Source: GWA2-46-15 sp964551525 (lineage in GTDB: Bacteria; Patescibacteriota; Minisyncoccia; Minisyncoccales; GWA2-46-15). Taken from it: a stretch of DNA of 64,000 nucleotides. Position 1 is the first letter of the stretch; each line of letters opens with the position of its first letter. The DNA lies in assembly GCA_964551525.1 (NCBI GenBank), contig CAZKCH010000001.1, positions 1 through 64,000 of the forward strand, read 5' to 3'. The position numbers and the translations under genes are program-made. Positions 16,769 through 25,845 of the stretch are shown one piece after another. Under the pieces are notes generated by a model. The model saw only the letters and a program-made list of their open reading frames with translations. It searched no databases and was not told the origin of the DNA.

Positions 16769-17494
16769 ATGCCGTATAGAAAAGAAGTATTCGCTAACGA
16801 GGAAATTTATCATATCGCCATAAGAAGCATTGACGACAATTTACTATTCAAAAATATTGATGATTATTATCGAGGAATTTTTTCTATATACGAGTTCAAC
16901 ACAGATAAATCAGTGGTCATTCGCGAACGTCGTCATGCACGATTACGAATAAAAGAAATGCTGAAACAAATACCTAAAAACAGCATTTCCGTAATTGATC
17001 CTCGAAACAAATTAGTAGGAATCATGGCTTTCTGTTTTATGCCAAATCATGTCCATTTATTGTTAAGACAAATCAAAGACAACGGTATCACAAAATTCAT
17101 GAGAAAGCTTGGCGCCGGTTATGGCGGATATTTCAACAAAAAATATAGCCGCAAAGGGCATGTTTTCCAAAACAGATTTAATGCAGTCCACGTCAAAACA
17201 GATAATCAATTAAGAGCCGTATTAATTTACATTCACACTAATCCTATATCTTTAATAGAACCTGGATGGAAAATGGGAAAAACCAAAAACCTAAAAGAAA
17301 CAACTAAGTTTTTAAATAATTATAAATGGGTAAGTCATCGCGACTATCTCGGCATAAGTAATTTTCCGTCAGTCACTGAAAGAGAATTTCTCTTAGAAAC
17401 AATGGGTGGGATAAATGGTTACCAAAACGCCATCAAAGATTGGATAAAACACAAAAAAGAAATCAAGGGTTTTAATAACCTCGCCATAGAGTAA
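16769..17494 (+). mobile_element. REP-associated tyrosine transposase (RAYT, Y1/IS200-like)
   Basis: 241 residues of the RAYT/TnpA-REP family: an N-terminal YHIAIRSID strand, the HUH motif in FMPNHVHLLLRQ, the GHVFQNRFNAVHV block, and YIHTNPISLIEPGW. RAYTs cut and join single-stranded DNA at REP hairpins and are domesticated relatives of IS200/IS605 transposases. Here the gene sits exactly between copies of one palindrome, the expected substrate arrangement. It separates acs-HD from the PEP synthase gene. It has no terminal inverted repeats of a classical IS. Intact and full length. Confidence 0.93.
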
Positions 17495-17497
17495 AAA

Positions 17498-17555
17498 TAA
17501 GCTCGCAGAGACCCGTTCTCTGTAAAATCTACAAAGAACGGGTCTCTGTTTTTCT
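17498..17555. repeat. REP-like doublet (inverted pair) and terminator, right flank of RAYT gene
   Basis: The left unit CAGAGACCCGTTCTCTG is followed 12 bases later by an inverted unit, giving a perfect 14-base stem (CAGAGACCCGTTCT with AGAACGGGTCTCTG) and a T-rich tract. This is REPIN-like architecture and would also serve as a terminator for the transposase transcript. Confidence 0.88.
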
Positions 17556-17589
17556 CTACTTACTCTTTTTGTTTTGGCTGAATTTAAGC

Positions 17590-17595
17590 TATAAT
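17590..17595 (+). promoter_or_regulatory. -10 element for the PEP synthase gene
   Basis: TATAAT in the context TTTAAGCTATAATAA, 23 bases before the ATG. The context matches that before acs. Confidence 0.55.
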
Positions 17596-17618
17596 AAGGT
17601 TGGATAACCTTCATCAAA

Positions 17619-19961
17619 ATGGCAAAAACTATTCTTTGGTTTAGGGAAATTGGCATTAAGGACGTGCCCTTGGTGGGCGGGAAAAACGCTTCTCTGGGAG
17701 AAATGTTTTCCAAACTGACCAAAAAAGGGATTAACATCCCGGATGGTTTCGCTTTGACCACTGATTTTTACTGGACCTTTATCAAAGAAAACAAATTAGA
17801 TAAAAAACTGAAGGAGATTTTTGCTGTTTTTAATCCCAAAAGCATTGTCAGCTTGCAAAAAACCGGCAAAGCGGCAAGATCTTTATTTTTAAAAGCCGTT
17901 ATTCCTGACGCTGCCAAAAAAGAAATTCTCAGGGCCTATCAATTACTCTGCCAAAAATATGGGCAAAACTGCGACGTGGCCGTGCGCACCTCCGGCGTGG
18001 CCGAAGACAGCCCCACCACTTCTTTTGCCGGCCAATTTGAAACATTCTTAAATATCAGTGGCAAAGAAAAACTCTTAGGGGCAATCAAACAAAGTTTAAT
18101 TTCTACTTTTACCGACCGCGCCATTGCTTATCGGGACCAAAACAAAATTCCGCAATTAAAATTCGCTCTTTCTGTCGGCGTCCAAAAGATGATCCGATCG
18201 GATTTGGCCAGCTCGGGTATTATCTTCACTATCGACACCGAAACCGGATTTTCCAACGCCGTGATCATTAACGGCATCTGGGGCGTGGGCGAAATGATCG
18301 TCAAGGGTAGGATTACGCCTGATGAATTTCAGGTTTTCAAGCCGACCCAAGCCATTGTTGTCAAAAATCTGGGAAGTAAAACAAAAAAACTCATTTTTAA
18401 CCAAGCAGGCGGATTAAAGGAAGTGAGCGTGCCTAAAGCGGAACAGGAAAAATTTTGCCTGAACGACGAAGAAGTTTTAACCTTAGCGAAATGGGCAATG
18501 GCAATTGAAAAACACTATGGCCTGGCTCAGGATATTGAATGGGCTAAAGACGGCAAAACCAAAAAATTATTCATTGTCCAATCAAGACCGGAAACAGTCC
18601 ATCGCCAAGCCAATAAACTTATCGTTCAGGAATACGAGATAAGAGCAAAGAAACCGGCTCTTTTCCAGGGCATTGCCGTCGGCAATAGCATCAATCACGG
18701 CAAAACAAAAATCATTGAAAACGCTTCAAAAATCAGTCGATTTAAACGGGGCGAGGTTTTGGTCACTAAAATGACTGATCCGGACTGGCTGCCGGCCATG
18801 AGACAGGCCTCTGCCATTGTCACTGATGAGGGCTCAAGAACCTGTCACGCCGCCATTATTTCCAGAGAATTAGGCATACCGGCAGTGGTGGGAACAAAAG
18901 TAGCGACAAAGATGTTAAAAACCGGCCAGGAGATAACCATTGATTGTTCAACCAGCCGCGGCCAAGTTTTTTCCGGCAACATCCCATTCGAGACCAGAAC
19001 CTACAACCTCAAACAGCTGCCTAAAACCAGAACCAAGATTATGGTTAACATTGGCGCGCCGGAAATCGCCTACAAAACTTCGTTCCTGCCCGCGGCCGGA
19101 GTGGGATTGGCAAGAATGGAATTTATTTTGGCAGAGAAAATCAAAATACATCCATTGGCCTTGTATCATTTTAACGAATTAAAAATTAAAAATTTAAAAT
19201 TAAAAATTGAGGGATTAACCATCGGTTACAAGGACAAGAAACAATATTTTATAGATGAATTAGCAGAAGGGATTTCGCAGATTGCCGCTGCTTTTTGGCC
19301 CCGGCCGGTGATTTTGCGGCTTTCCGATTTGAAATCAAATGAGTATCGCGCCTTAATCGGCGGCGAACTGTTTGAACCACAGGAGGAAAATCCGATGATG
19401 GGCTTGAGGGGCGCTTCAAGGTATTACCATGAAAAATTCCAACCGGCTTTTGTTATGGAATGCCAAGCAATCAAAAAAGTCAGAGACGAATTCGGATTAA
19501 GAAATATCTGGCTGATGGTGCCTTTTTGTCGAACAGTAGAAGAAGGACAAAAGGTCTTGGGCCTGCTTAAAGAAAATGGCTTGGAGAATGACCGAGAGTT
19601 AAAAGTCATCGTCATGGCGGAGATTCCTTCTAACATAATCTTGGCGAGTGAGTTTTTGAAAATCTTTGACGGCATGTCCATCGGCTCGAATGACCTCACT
19701 CAATTAGTCCTGGGATTAGACCGGGATTCAAGCGCTATGGCTGAAGTTGACAACGAGAAAAACAAAGCGGTTCAAACCATGATCGCCAAAGTGATAAATG
19801 AATGCAAAAAACAAAAGAAATACATTGGCATTTGCGGCCAGGCGCCGAGCGACTTTCCCGACTTCACTGAATTTTTGGTCAAAGAGGGGATTGAGTCAAT
19901 TTCCGTCAATCCGGATGCTTTAATAAAAACAATTTTAACTGTTAAAAAAGCGGAAAAATAA
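17619..19961 (+). CDS. ppsA: Phosphoenolpyruvate synthase
   Basis: 780 residues in the PpsA/PPDK domain order: N-terminal ATP-grasp (VGGKNASLGEM, VAVRTSGVAEDSPTTSFAGQ, VGVQKMI), the swivelling phosphohistidine domain with His410 in GSRTCHAAIISRELGIPAVVGT, and a C-terminal TIM barrel with LARMEFIL, GSNDLTQLVLGLDRDS and the catalytic Cys region GICGQAPSD. It converts pyruvate to PEP, or the reverse, which would make ATP if it runs glycolytically. The motif usually written GGRTCHAA is GSRTCHAA here. pfkB begins 1 base after the stop. Confidence 0.95.
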   Translation: MAKTILWFREIGIKDVPLVGGKNASLGEMFSKLTKKGINIPDGFALTTDFYWTFIKENKLDKKLKEIFAVFNPKSIVSLQKTGKAARSLFLKAVIPDAAKKEILRAYQLLCQKYGQNCDVAVRTSGVAEDSPTTSFAGQFETFLNISGKEKLLGAIKQSLISTFTDRAIAYRDQNKIPQLKFALSVGVQKMIRSDLASSGIIFTIDTETGFSNAVIINGIWGVGEMIVKGRITPDEFQVFKPTQAIVVKNLGSKTKKLIFNQAGGLKEVSVPKAEQEKFCLNDEEVLTLAKWAMAIEKHYGLAQDIEWAKDGKTKKLFIVQSRPETVHRQANKLIVQEYEIRAKKPALFQGIAVGNSINHGKTKIIENASKISRFKRGEVLVTKMTDPDWLPAMRQASAIVTDEGSRTCHAAIISRELGIPAVVGTKVATKMLKTGQEITIDCSTSRGQVFSGNIPFETRTYNLKQLPKTRTKIMVNIGAPEIAYKTSFLPAAGVGLARMEFILAEKIKIHPLALYHFNELKIKNLKLKIEGLTIGYKDKKQYFIDELAEGISQIAAAFWPRPVILRLSDLKSNEYRALIGGELFEPQEENPMMGLRGASRYYHEKFQPAFVMECQAIKKVRDEFGLRNIWLMVPFCRTVEEGQKVLGLLKENGLENDRELKVIVMAEIPSNIILASEFLKIFDGMSIGSNDLTQLVLGLDRDSSAMAEVDNEKNKAVQTMIAKVINECKKQKKYIGICGQAPSDFPDFTEFLVKEGIESISVNPDALIKTILTVKKAEK

Positions 19962-19962
19962 C

Positions 19963-20937
19963 ATGCTGAACATCATTACTATCGGCTCAGCCACTAAAGA
20001 TATTTTCCTTGACGCCTCGAAATCGAAAAAAGGGCAAGGTTTTTACTTCCCTCTGGGGGGGAAGATCGAATTAGAAAACATTAAAACCTTTATTGGCGGC
20101 GGGGGAGTCAACACGGCAATAACTTTTAGCCAACAAGGCCTTAAAACCGGCTTTTGCGGCGTGGTGGGCCAGGACTTAGCCGGCCAGACCATCTTAGACG
20201 AACTCAATGAAGCCGGGATCGAAACCACTCTGGCCAAAGTGAAAAACAATCGGCAAACCGATCTGGGCATAATTTTTCATGCCAAGTCAGAAAGAACAAT
20301 CTTGCTTCATCACGATGCTTCCCGAAGCTTTAATGAAAACGACGTTGACTGGCCGACGCTAAAAGATACTTCATGGCTTTATCTCGCGCCTCTTTGGAGC
20401 AAAACAACTGGTTTAACCTTAAAAATAATTGATTTTGCGGAAAAGAATAAAATTAAAATCGCCATTAACCCGAGCCAAGAACAACTGGCTTTGTCTGCTT
20501 TTAAAAAAACGATTGGAAAAATTGATGTTTTACTTTTAAATAACGATGAGGCAAGTTTTTTAACCGGCATTAAACCCTATAATGAAAAAGCTATTTTCTC
20601 CTCAATTTATTCTTGTGCTAGGCTTAGCCTAACACAAGATAAACGATTGATAACGGTGATAACTAAGGGCAAAGAAGGGGCGATTTGCTTCGATGGTAAA
20701 TATCTTTACAAGATTTCCGCTCCGCCGGTCAAAGTGGTGGACGCTACGGGCGCGGGTGATTCGTTCGGCTCCGGTTTTGTCGCCGGACTGATGCAAAAGA
20801 AAAATATCGAATCGTCATTGCAATTAGCCATGGCCAATGCCATTTCTAATATTCAAGTTTTCGGGGCAAATAAAGGATTATTATCTAAAAACAGCAAACT
20901 GCCGGAAATAAAAATCATTAAAATCAAAAATGATTAA
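19963..20937 (+). CDS. PfkB-family carbohydrate kinase
   Basis: 324 residues of the ribokinase/PfkB fold: the N-terminal GGGGVNTAITFSQQGL signature and the C-terminal VVDATGAGDSFGSGFVAGL with the catalytic Asp and anion hole. Substrate is not clear; the following aldolase gene makes a sugar-phosphate kinase plausible. A 27-base palindromic element shared with murC codes for SCARLSLTQ near residue 220, just before a core strand (VITKGKEGAI). The last 8 bases overlap the aldolase start (ATGATTAA). Confidence 0.9.
   Translation: MLNIITIGSATKDIFLDASKSKKGQGFYFPLGGKIELENIKTFIGGGGVNTAITFSQQGLKTGFCGVVGQDLAGQTILDELNEAGIETTLAKVKNNRQTDLGIIFHAKSERTILLHHDASRSFNENDVDWPTLKDTSWLYLAPLWSKTTGLTLKIIDFAEKNKIKIAINPSQEQLALSAFKKTIGKIDVLLLNNDEASFLTGIKPYNEKAIFSSIYSCARLSLTQDKRLITVITKGKEGAICFDGKYLYKISAPPVKVVDATGAGDSFGSGFVAGLMQKKNIESSLQLAMANAISNIQVFGANKGLLSKNSKLPEIKIIKIKND
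20611..20637. repeat. Intragenic palindromic element A (pfkB copy)
   Basis: TTGTGCTAGGC and GCCTAACACAA arms around one or two central bases, almost a perfect palindrome, read in frame as SCARLSLTQ. Counterpart of the murC element at 5207-5233. Confidence 0.8.
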
Positions 20938-21676
20938 TCTGGACAAACTCACCACTAACGGCAAGGCCTTGTTTCTTGCTTACGATCAGGGCCTGGAACT
21001 AGGGCCTGATGATTTAGGCGATCAAGCCGTTAATCCGGAGTTTGTCTTGCAAATCGCCATTAAAGGCGGTTATAATGCCATTGTTCTCCAAAAAGGTCTG
21101 GCGGAAAAATATCAAGAACTGCAAGTAAAAATACCATTAATCCTGAAACTCAATGGCAAAACCGAACTGAGCGGGGGAGACCCAATTTCCCGGCAAATTT
21201 GCTCAGTGGAAGAGGCCATTGCCTTGGGCGCCGAAGCAGTCGGCTATACCATTTATCCGGGAAGCGAGCACGAATCAATCATGATGGCTGAGTTCGGCCG
21301 CATCGCCGAACAAGCCCATCAAAAAAATCTGCCCGTTATTGCTTGGGTTTACCCACGAGGGAAAAGCATTCAAGACGAAACCGCGCCGGAAAATATCATT
21401 TATGCCGCCCGCGTCGGCTTAGAGATCGGCGCTGATATTGTTAAAATAAAATATTGCGGATCAGAGGAATGTTTCCGCGAAGCGGTCAAAGCCGCCGGCA
21501 AAGCCAAAGTCATGCTGGCGGGCGGGCCGGAAATAAGTGAAACCGATTTTTTAAGCAAGGTTGAGGCGGCAATGACGGCTGGCGCCATGGGCACCGTCGT
21601 AGGCAGAAACGTTTGGCTCAATGAAAATCCGCTGGCAATAACCGAGAAAATAAAAAAGATTATATTTAAAACATGA
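20930..21676 (+). CDS. Class I fructose-bisphosphate aldolase, DhnA type
   Basis: 248 residues of the DhnA/FbaB aldolase family: the N-terminal LAYDQGLELGP, central EAVGYTIYPGSEHE, the Schiff-base Lys in GADIVKIKYCG, and C-terminal MLAGGP and GTVVGRNVW phosphate-binding loops. Cleaves fructose-1,6-bisphosphate, or a related sugar phosphate, to triose phosphates. Clustered with the PfkB kinase and PEP synthase genes. The stop overlaps the ferredoxin start (ATGA). Confidence 0.9.
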   Translation: MINLDKLTTNGKALFLAYDQGLELGPDDLGDQAVNPEFVLQIAIKGGYNAIVLQKGLAEKYQELQVKIPLILKLNGKTELSGGDPISRQICSVEEAIALGAEAVGYTIYPGSEHESIMMAEFGRIAEQAHQKNLPVIAWVYPRGKSIQDETAPENIIYAARVGLEIGADIVKIKYCGSEECFREAVKAAGKAKVMLAGGPEISETDFLSKVEAAMTAGAMGTVVGRNVWLNENPLAITEKIKKIIFKT

Positions 21677-21858
21677 AGATAATTTTAGATAAAAACGTGT
21701 GCATCGGCTGCGGCGCTTGCGCTGCCATTTGCCCTCGCTATTTCGAAATGGGCAAAGACGGCAAATCAAGTGTTAAAAAATTGACATTTAAAGAAATTGA
21801 CTGTATTAAAGAAGCAGCCGACAGTTGCCCCGTAAAGGCAATTTCTATCAATAAATAA
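21673..21858 (+). CDS. Single-cluster ferredoxin
   Basis: 61 residues with CIGCGACAAICP supplying three Cys plus a Cys-Pro, and a distal CPVKAI, the ligand set of a one-cluster [4Fe-4S] ferredoxin. Electron carrier; no partner oxidoreductase is encoded in the window. Starts inside the aldolase stop codon. Confidence 0.93.
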   Translation: MKIILDKNVCIGCGACAAICPRYFEMGKDGKSSVKKLTFKEIDCIKEAADSCPVKAISINK

Positions 21859-21894
21859 ATTTTACTTTTTCATTTTTAATTTTTAAATCGAAAC

Positions 21895-22602
21895 ATGTTA
21901 ACCTTAAAAGCAAAAATCCGTTCTGTTTTTGGGAAAGAGGTAGAGCAATTGAGAAGCCGGGGAGAACTGCCCGCGGTGCTTTATGGTCCGGGAATTAAAG
22001 AAAGCTTGAATCTTCAGGTCGGCGCCAAGGATTTCATTAGAGTGTTTCAAGAAACGGGCCGGACTTCTTTTCTCCAACTCGAAGTGGAAAGCGAAAGCGG
22101 CAAAGCCAAATCATTTTTGGTCATGGTCAAGGATTTACAAAAAGACCCGATCAAGCTGTCAATCTCTCATATTGATTTTTACCAGCCCGCTACCGACAAA
22201 GAAATTAAGGTAATGGTGCCCTTAGTATTTACGGGCGAGTCAAACGCGGTCAAAAATCTTAACGGCAACCTTTTAAAGAATATCCAGCAAATTCAAGTCC
22301 AGGCCCTGCCGCAAAACCTGCCTCATCAGATAGAAATTGATCTGACGCCCTTGGATGAAATCGGCAAGATGATTTTGGTAAAGGACTTAAAAATTCCCGA
22401 AGGCGTCAAGGTTTTGAAACACGCGGAAGAAATTGTCGTCCAAGTGACAGAACAGCAGAAGATTGAAGAAGAACTGGAAAAACCGGTTGAAGAAAAGGTA
22501 GAAGAGGTGGAAAAGGTGGAAAAGGAAAAGAAAGAAGAAGAAATTCCGGAAGAAGAAACAAAGACAACTGCTCCTCCCAAAGCAACCCCAAAAAAGGAAT
22601 AG
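21895..22602 (+). CDS. rplY: 50S ribosomal protein L25 (Ctc/TL5 form)
   Basis: 235 residues: the N-terminal 5S-rRNA-binding L25 domain (SRGELPAVLYGPG, KDPIKLSISHIDFYQ) followed by the TL5 beta-rich domain (VPLVFTGESNAVKN, LPQNLPHQIEIDLTPL) and an acidic, Glu/Lys-rich low-complexity tail from about 190. No SD sequence precedes the start. Confidence 0.95.
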   Translation: MLTLKAKIRSVFGKEVEQLRSRGELPAVLYGPGIKESLNLQVGAKDFIRVFQETGRTSFLQLEVESESGKAKSFLVMVKDLQKDPIKLSISHIDFYQPATDKEIKVMVPLVFTGESNAVKNLNGNLLKNIQQIQVQALPQNLPHQIEIDLTPLDEIGKMILVKDLKIPEGVKVLKHAEEIVVQVTEQQKIEEELEKPVEEKVEEVEKVEKEKKEEEIPEEETKTTAPPKATPKKE

Positions 22603-22614
22603 CGTTCTATTTAA

Positions 22615-23967
22615 ATGAAGACGCCAGTAAGCACTCAAAGGAATAAAAACGGTTTTGTGCTTTTAATCGTTGTTTTTGCTTTTTCTCTTTTCTTTTTTAA
22701 TTTAACGACGGCACAGACTCCCGAAGAGGAAAGGAGCGCTCTGGAAAAGGAATTACAGGCGCTGGAGGAAAAGATAACCCAATACGAATCGGATATCGGC
22801 AGCGTCCAAAAAGAGAAAAAAACGCTCCAAAACCAGATCACGATTCTTCAACAGAAAATCAAGAAACTCGATACTCAAGTCCAGCAAGGGACGCTGATGA
22901 TTAAAGATCTGAAAATCCAAATAACGGAAACGGGCGAGGCCATTGATAAAACCGATGACCAGCTGCTCAGAAATAAAGAGAAACTGAAAGAGTCATTAAG
23001 AGCCATTTACCAGGAAGAACGGAAAACCGGTTTAGAAACGATTTTAGCCAATCAACGGCTTTCTGATTTTTTCAATGATTTATCTAATCTGGAGACCTTA
23101 AGCACAAAACTAGCCCAGGTCTTAGACAATATTAAAACCGCCAAGGTTCTTCTGGAAGGAGAAAAGGAAAGTTTGGACAAACAGAAGAATGACCTCCAGA
23201 AAACCATTAACGTCCAAACGCTGCAAAAGCAGTCGAGCGTAGAGACCAAAAAACTGCAGGAAACCATTTTGGAACAGACCAAGGGCAAAGAAGCCCTTTA
23301 TCAGCAATATTTGGAAGAAACAAAAAAAAGAGCGGCGGAAATCCGCTCGCGCATTTTTGAGATCATCGGCGTGGCCCAAGCGCCGACTTTCGGCCAGGCG
23401 TACGAAATTGCCAAAATTGTTTCCAAGGCCACGGGCGTGAGAGCGGCCTTTTTGCTCGCTGTCCTCACTCAAGAATCAAACATCGGCAAAAATGTCGGCC
23501 AGTGCTATATCGATACCAGCAACACTGGCGATGGCACAAGAATTTCCAACGGCCAAAAAATCGCCAAAGTGATGAGCAAAACAAACGTTCCGCTTTTCCT
23601 CCAGATCACCAGAGAACTTGGCCGCGACTCATACCACACGCCCATTTCTTGCCCGATCCCCAGCGTAGGCGGCTATGGCGGCGCCATGGGACCGGCTCAA
23701 TTTATTCCTTCCACTTGGATGGCCTATAAAAACAAAATCCAAGGCCAAACCAGCCGGACCGCTGATCCTTGGAATATTAATGACGCTTTTATGGCGGCCG
23801 GGCTCTATCTGGGAGATTTAGGCGCCACTAACGCCTCTTCTGAATTTCGGGCGGCAATGAAATATTTTTCCGGCTCGACCTGGACTAAATATGAGGAGTT
23901 TTACGGCAATAACGTCTTAGCCATTGCCGCTGATTACGAAAACGACATCAAAGCAATCAACGACTAA
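22615..23967 (+). CDS. Secreted coiled-coil lytic transglycosylase
   Basis: 450 residues. An N-terminal signal or anchor helix (about 13-32) precedes a long coiled coil (about 35-240) like the EnvC/PcsB/CwlO regulatory arms. The C-terminal domain is lysozyme-like: the catalytic Glu in AVLTQESNIG, then GGYGGAMGPAQFIPSTW and NINDAFMAAGLYL, as in SLT_2/MltB transglycosylases. It cleaves MurNAc-GlcNAc bonds, probably during division or growth. Its end overlaps the convergent PKD-like gene by 11 bases. Confidence 0.88.
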   Translation: MKTPVSTQRNKNGFVLLIVVFAFSLFFFNLTTAQTPEEERSALEKELQALEEKITQYESDIGSVQKEKKTLQNQITILQQKIKKLDTQVQQGTLMIKDLKIQITETGEAIDKTDDQLLRNKEKLKESLRAIYQEERKTGLETILANQRLSDFFNDLSNLETLSTKLAQVLDNIKTAKVLLEGEKESLDKQKNDLQKTINVQTLQKQSSVETKKLQETILEQTKGKEALYQQYLEETKKRAAEIRSRIFEIIGVAQAPTFGQAYEIAKIVSKATGVRAAFLLAVLTQESNIGKNVGQCYIDTSNTGDGTRISNGQKIAKVMSKTNVPLFLQITRELGRDSYHTPISCPIPSVGGYGGAMGPAQFIPSTWMAYKNKIQGQTSRTADPWNINDAFMAAGLYLGDLGATNASSEFRAAMKYFSGSTWTKYEEFYGNNVLAIAADYENDIKAIND

Positions 23968-24418
23968 TCACTTTGATCTCTTTTTCACAAAGGCGATTAT
24001 TGCCGTTTTGATCAACAATAAGCATTTTTAAACGATAATCGCCGGGATTTTGGAAAATGAATTCTTGGGGCTCCTTACTGACGCCGGTATCCCAGGCACC
24101 ATCGCCGGTAAAATCCCATTGGAAACCGAGAATATCGTATTGTGTTTTCCTGGCCGTGCCGACAACCGTTACTTTGAAAGGGGCAAAACCCTGAAAAGAA
24201 GGAATGGGCAAGATCTCGCCGCATAAGGGCGAGTTTTCGTTTTCATTGATTTGACTGATCGGATTACCAAGAGGAATATTTTCTGCTTTTTTAACAACTT
24301 GAGGCAGAGCGGCTGCCATAATAAAAAGAATGCCCCCAATCAAAAGAAACCCCTCTAATCTGCCTTGGCCGCGATTACTTGTTTTTCGCCAATTGTTTTT
24401 CCAGTTCTTCAATGACAT
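23957..24418 (-). CDS. Membrane-anchored PKD-like domain protein
   Basis: 153 residues: a basic N-terminus, a membrane helix (GFLLIGGILFIMAAALPQVV, about 23-42), then a single PKD-like beta domain (FQGFAPFKVTVVGTA, FQWDFTGDGAWDTG, YRLKMLIVDQNG). Two Cys may form a disulfide outside the cell. The start overlaps the prfA coding end by 44 bases; the next Met would remove half the membrane helix, so I keep this start. Function unknown; a surface adhesion or scaffold role is only a guess. Confidence 0.7.
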   Translation of the reverse strand: MSLKNWKNNWRKTSNRGQGRLEGFLLIGGILFIMAAALPQVVKKAENIPLGNPISQINENENSPLCGEILPIPSFQGFAPFKVTVVGTARKTQYDILGFQWDFTGDGAWDTGVSKEPQEFIFQNPGDYRLKMLIVDQNGNNRLCEKEIKVISR

Positions 24419-25457
24419 GGCTTAATTTGCCTTTTATGATTTCTTGAAGGTTTTTCCAGCTTTTTTTGATGCGATGGTCAGTCAGCCGGTCTTGGGGAAA
24501 ATTATAAGTCCTGATTTTTTCCGCTCTTTTCGCCTGACCGATTTGCTGCCGCCGCTCGCTCAAGACTTCTTCTTTTGAAACCGAGCTGGAATTTTCCTCT
24601 AATTTCGCCACCAAAATCGCCAAAGCGCTTTCCTTGTTCTGTAATTGGCTTCTTTCAGTCCGGCAGGTGACCACGATGCCCGTGGGAATGTGCAAAACCC
24701 TGACCGCGGTTTTTCTTTTATTAACGTTCTGGCCGCCCGGTCCGGAAGCATTGGAGAATTCGATCTGGACTTCATTCGGATTAATTTTAACCGCGCTCGT
24801 TTCTTTAGGTTTTTTCAAAACCGCCACGGTTGCTGTTGAAGTATGGACGCGACCGGATTTTTCCGTATCCGGAATCCGCTGGACACGATGGACGCCTGCT
24901 TCATAAAACATTTTAGAAAAGACATCGCGATCTGGACCGGCGCTCGTCCCCGGCTTTATTTCAAAAACAACTTCTTTCAAACCACCGATGGATGTATCAG
25001 AACTGTCCAAAACATTAATCTGCCAATTCTGAAACTTAGCGAAACCAACATATATATCAAATAAATTCCTAGCCCAAAGAGCGGCTTCATCGCCGCCCAC
25101 GCCGGCTCTGATTTCAATAATTGCAGCGCTACTCACTTGGCTGGGTTTTATTGCCGGCATAACTGATAAGATCTCCATCTCTGCCAATAATGATTTTTCT
25201 CGTTCGCCCAGGGATTTGATCTCTTCGTGGGCCAGAACGGTTAAATCCTGGTCTTCGGCAGCGGAGATAATGGCCTCGTTTTCCGCCTTTTGTTTTTTAA
25301 CTTCATCTAAACCGGCGAGTTTTTCCAAGATCGTTTCCAAACGCGCCTTTTGAGCAAGCAAATGAGAAAAATGTTCGCGATCAGAAACCACCTCGGGATC
25401 AGCGAGTTCTGTTAAAAGAGAATTATATTCCTGTTTTATTTGTTCTCTATCAAACAT
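24375..25457 (-). CDS. prfA: Peptide chain release factor 1
   Basis: 360 residues. The GGQ catalytic loop occurs in SGPGGQNVNKRKTAV, the stop-codon reading region in HRVQRIPDTEKSGRVHTSTATVAV, and the C-terminal DHRIKKSWKNLQEI. RF1 decodes UAA and UAG. In the tripeptide anticodon the family's PAT/PVT appears as PDT, a mild deviation. TGA is used as a stop in several genes here, so an RF2 must exist elsewhere. rpmE lies 2 bases upstream. Confidence 0.95.
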   Translation of the reverse strand: MFDREQIKQEYNSLLTELADPEVVSDREHFSHLLAQKARLETILEKLAGLDEVKKQKAENEAIISAAEDQDLTVLAHEEIKSLGEREKSLLAEMEILSVMPAIKPSQVSSAAIIEIRAGVGGDEAALWARNLFDIYVGFAKFQNWQINVLDSSDTSIGGLKEVVFEIKPGTSAGPDRDVFSKMFYEAGVHRVQRIPDTEKSGRVHTSTATVAVLKKPKETSAVKINPNEVQIEFSNASGPGGQNVNKRKTAVRVLHIPTGIVVTCRTERSQLQNKESALAILVAKLEENSSSVSKEEVLSERRQQIGQAKRAEKIRTYNFPQDRLTDHRIKKSWKNLQEIIKGKLSHVIEELEKQLAKNK

Positions 25458-25459
25458 GC

Positions 25460-25669
25460 CTATTTTCGCTTTTTGGCCAGCCGCTCTTTGAACTTCTGCA
25501 CTCGGCCGGCCTTATCAACGAGTTTTTCCCGGCCCGTATAAAAAGGATGGCACTTGGAACAGATTTCCACTTCCACCAATTCTTTGGTTGAGCCGATCTG
25601 AAAACGGTTGCCGCACGTGCACTGTACCTGCGCTTCAGGATAATATTTCGGATGGATGTTCTTTTTCAT
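25460..25669 (-). CDS. rpmE: 50S ribosomal protein L31
   Basis: 69 residues with the zinc-binding form's Cys pattern (CTCGNRF, then CSKCHPFYTG), and HPKYYPEAQ at the start. Joined to prfA as in many bacteria. No SD upstream of the ATG. Confidence 0.95.
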   Translation of the reverse strand: MKKNIHPKYYPEAQVQCTCGNRFQIGSTKELVEVEICSKCHPFYTGREKLVDKAGRVQKFKERLAKKRK

Positions 25670-25678
25670 TTGTTGTCG

Positions 25679-25762
25679 TTATTTTATTAAATATCCTCTA
25701 ACCGCGAAGAAAATCATCGCCAAAAGCCCGAGAATGAAGATGATATCGAGTATTTTGTTCAT
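25679..25762 (-). CDS. Possible 27-residue membrane peptide
   Basis: A short frame upstream of rpmE encodes MNKILDIIFILGLLAMIFFAV followed by RGYLIK, one clear membrane helix ending in basic residues. Weak point: a TATAAT on the same strand abuts its ATG, so transcripts from that promoter would begin inside the frame. It may be only the rpmE leader. Confidence 0.3.
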   Translation of the reverse strand: MNKILDIIFILGLLAMIFFAVRGYLIK

Positions 25763-25768
25763 ATTATA
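25763..25768 (-). promoter_or_regulatory. -10 element upstream of rpmE-prfA
   Basis: TATAAT on the minus strand between rpmE and the divergent rpsB gene. The -35 region is poor (TTTCAA or TTTTCA). Confidence 0.45.
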
Positions 25769-25845
25769 GTATTCTAAACAAATCTTGAAAAAAATCAACA
25801 CCCCATCTTGTCTTGATTTAAATGATATGATATATTCAATCTCAT

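Noticed and set aside
16731..17555. Complete IS200/IS605 insertion sequence with tnpB
   Set aside because: No tnpB is present and the protein has RAYT features; the flanking hairpins recur elsewhere like REPs.
19175..19215. A/T-rich repeat in the PEP synthase gene (KIKNLKLKIEG) as another inserted element
   Set aside because: PEP synthases of this type usually have a similar Lys-rich helix here, so it looks native.
24375..25457. Recoded UGA (as in Gracilibacteria) suggested by RF1-only
   Set aside because: TGA acts as a stop in several genes here (for example mreC, the GIY-YIG gene, 23S intron endonuclease), so the standard code applies; RF2 is presumably outside the window.
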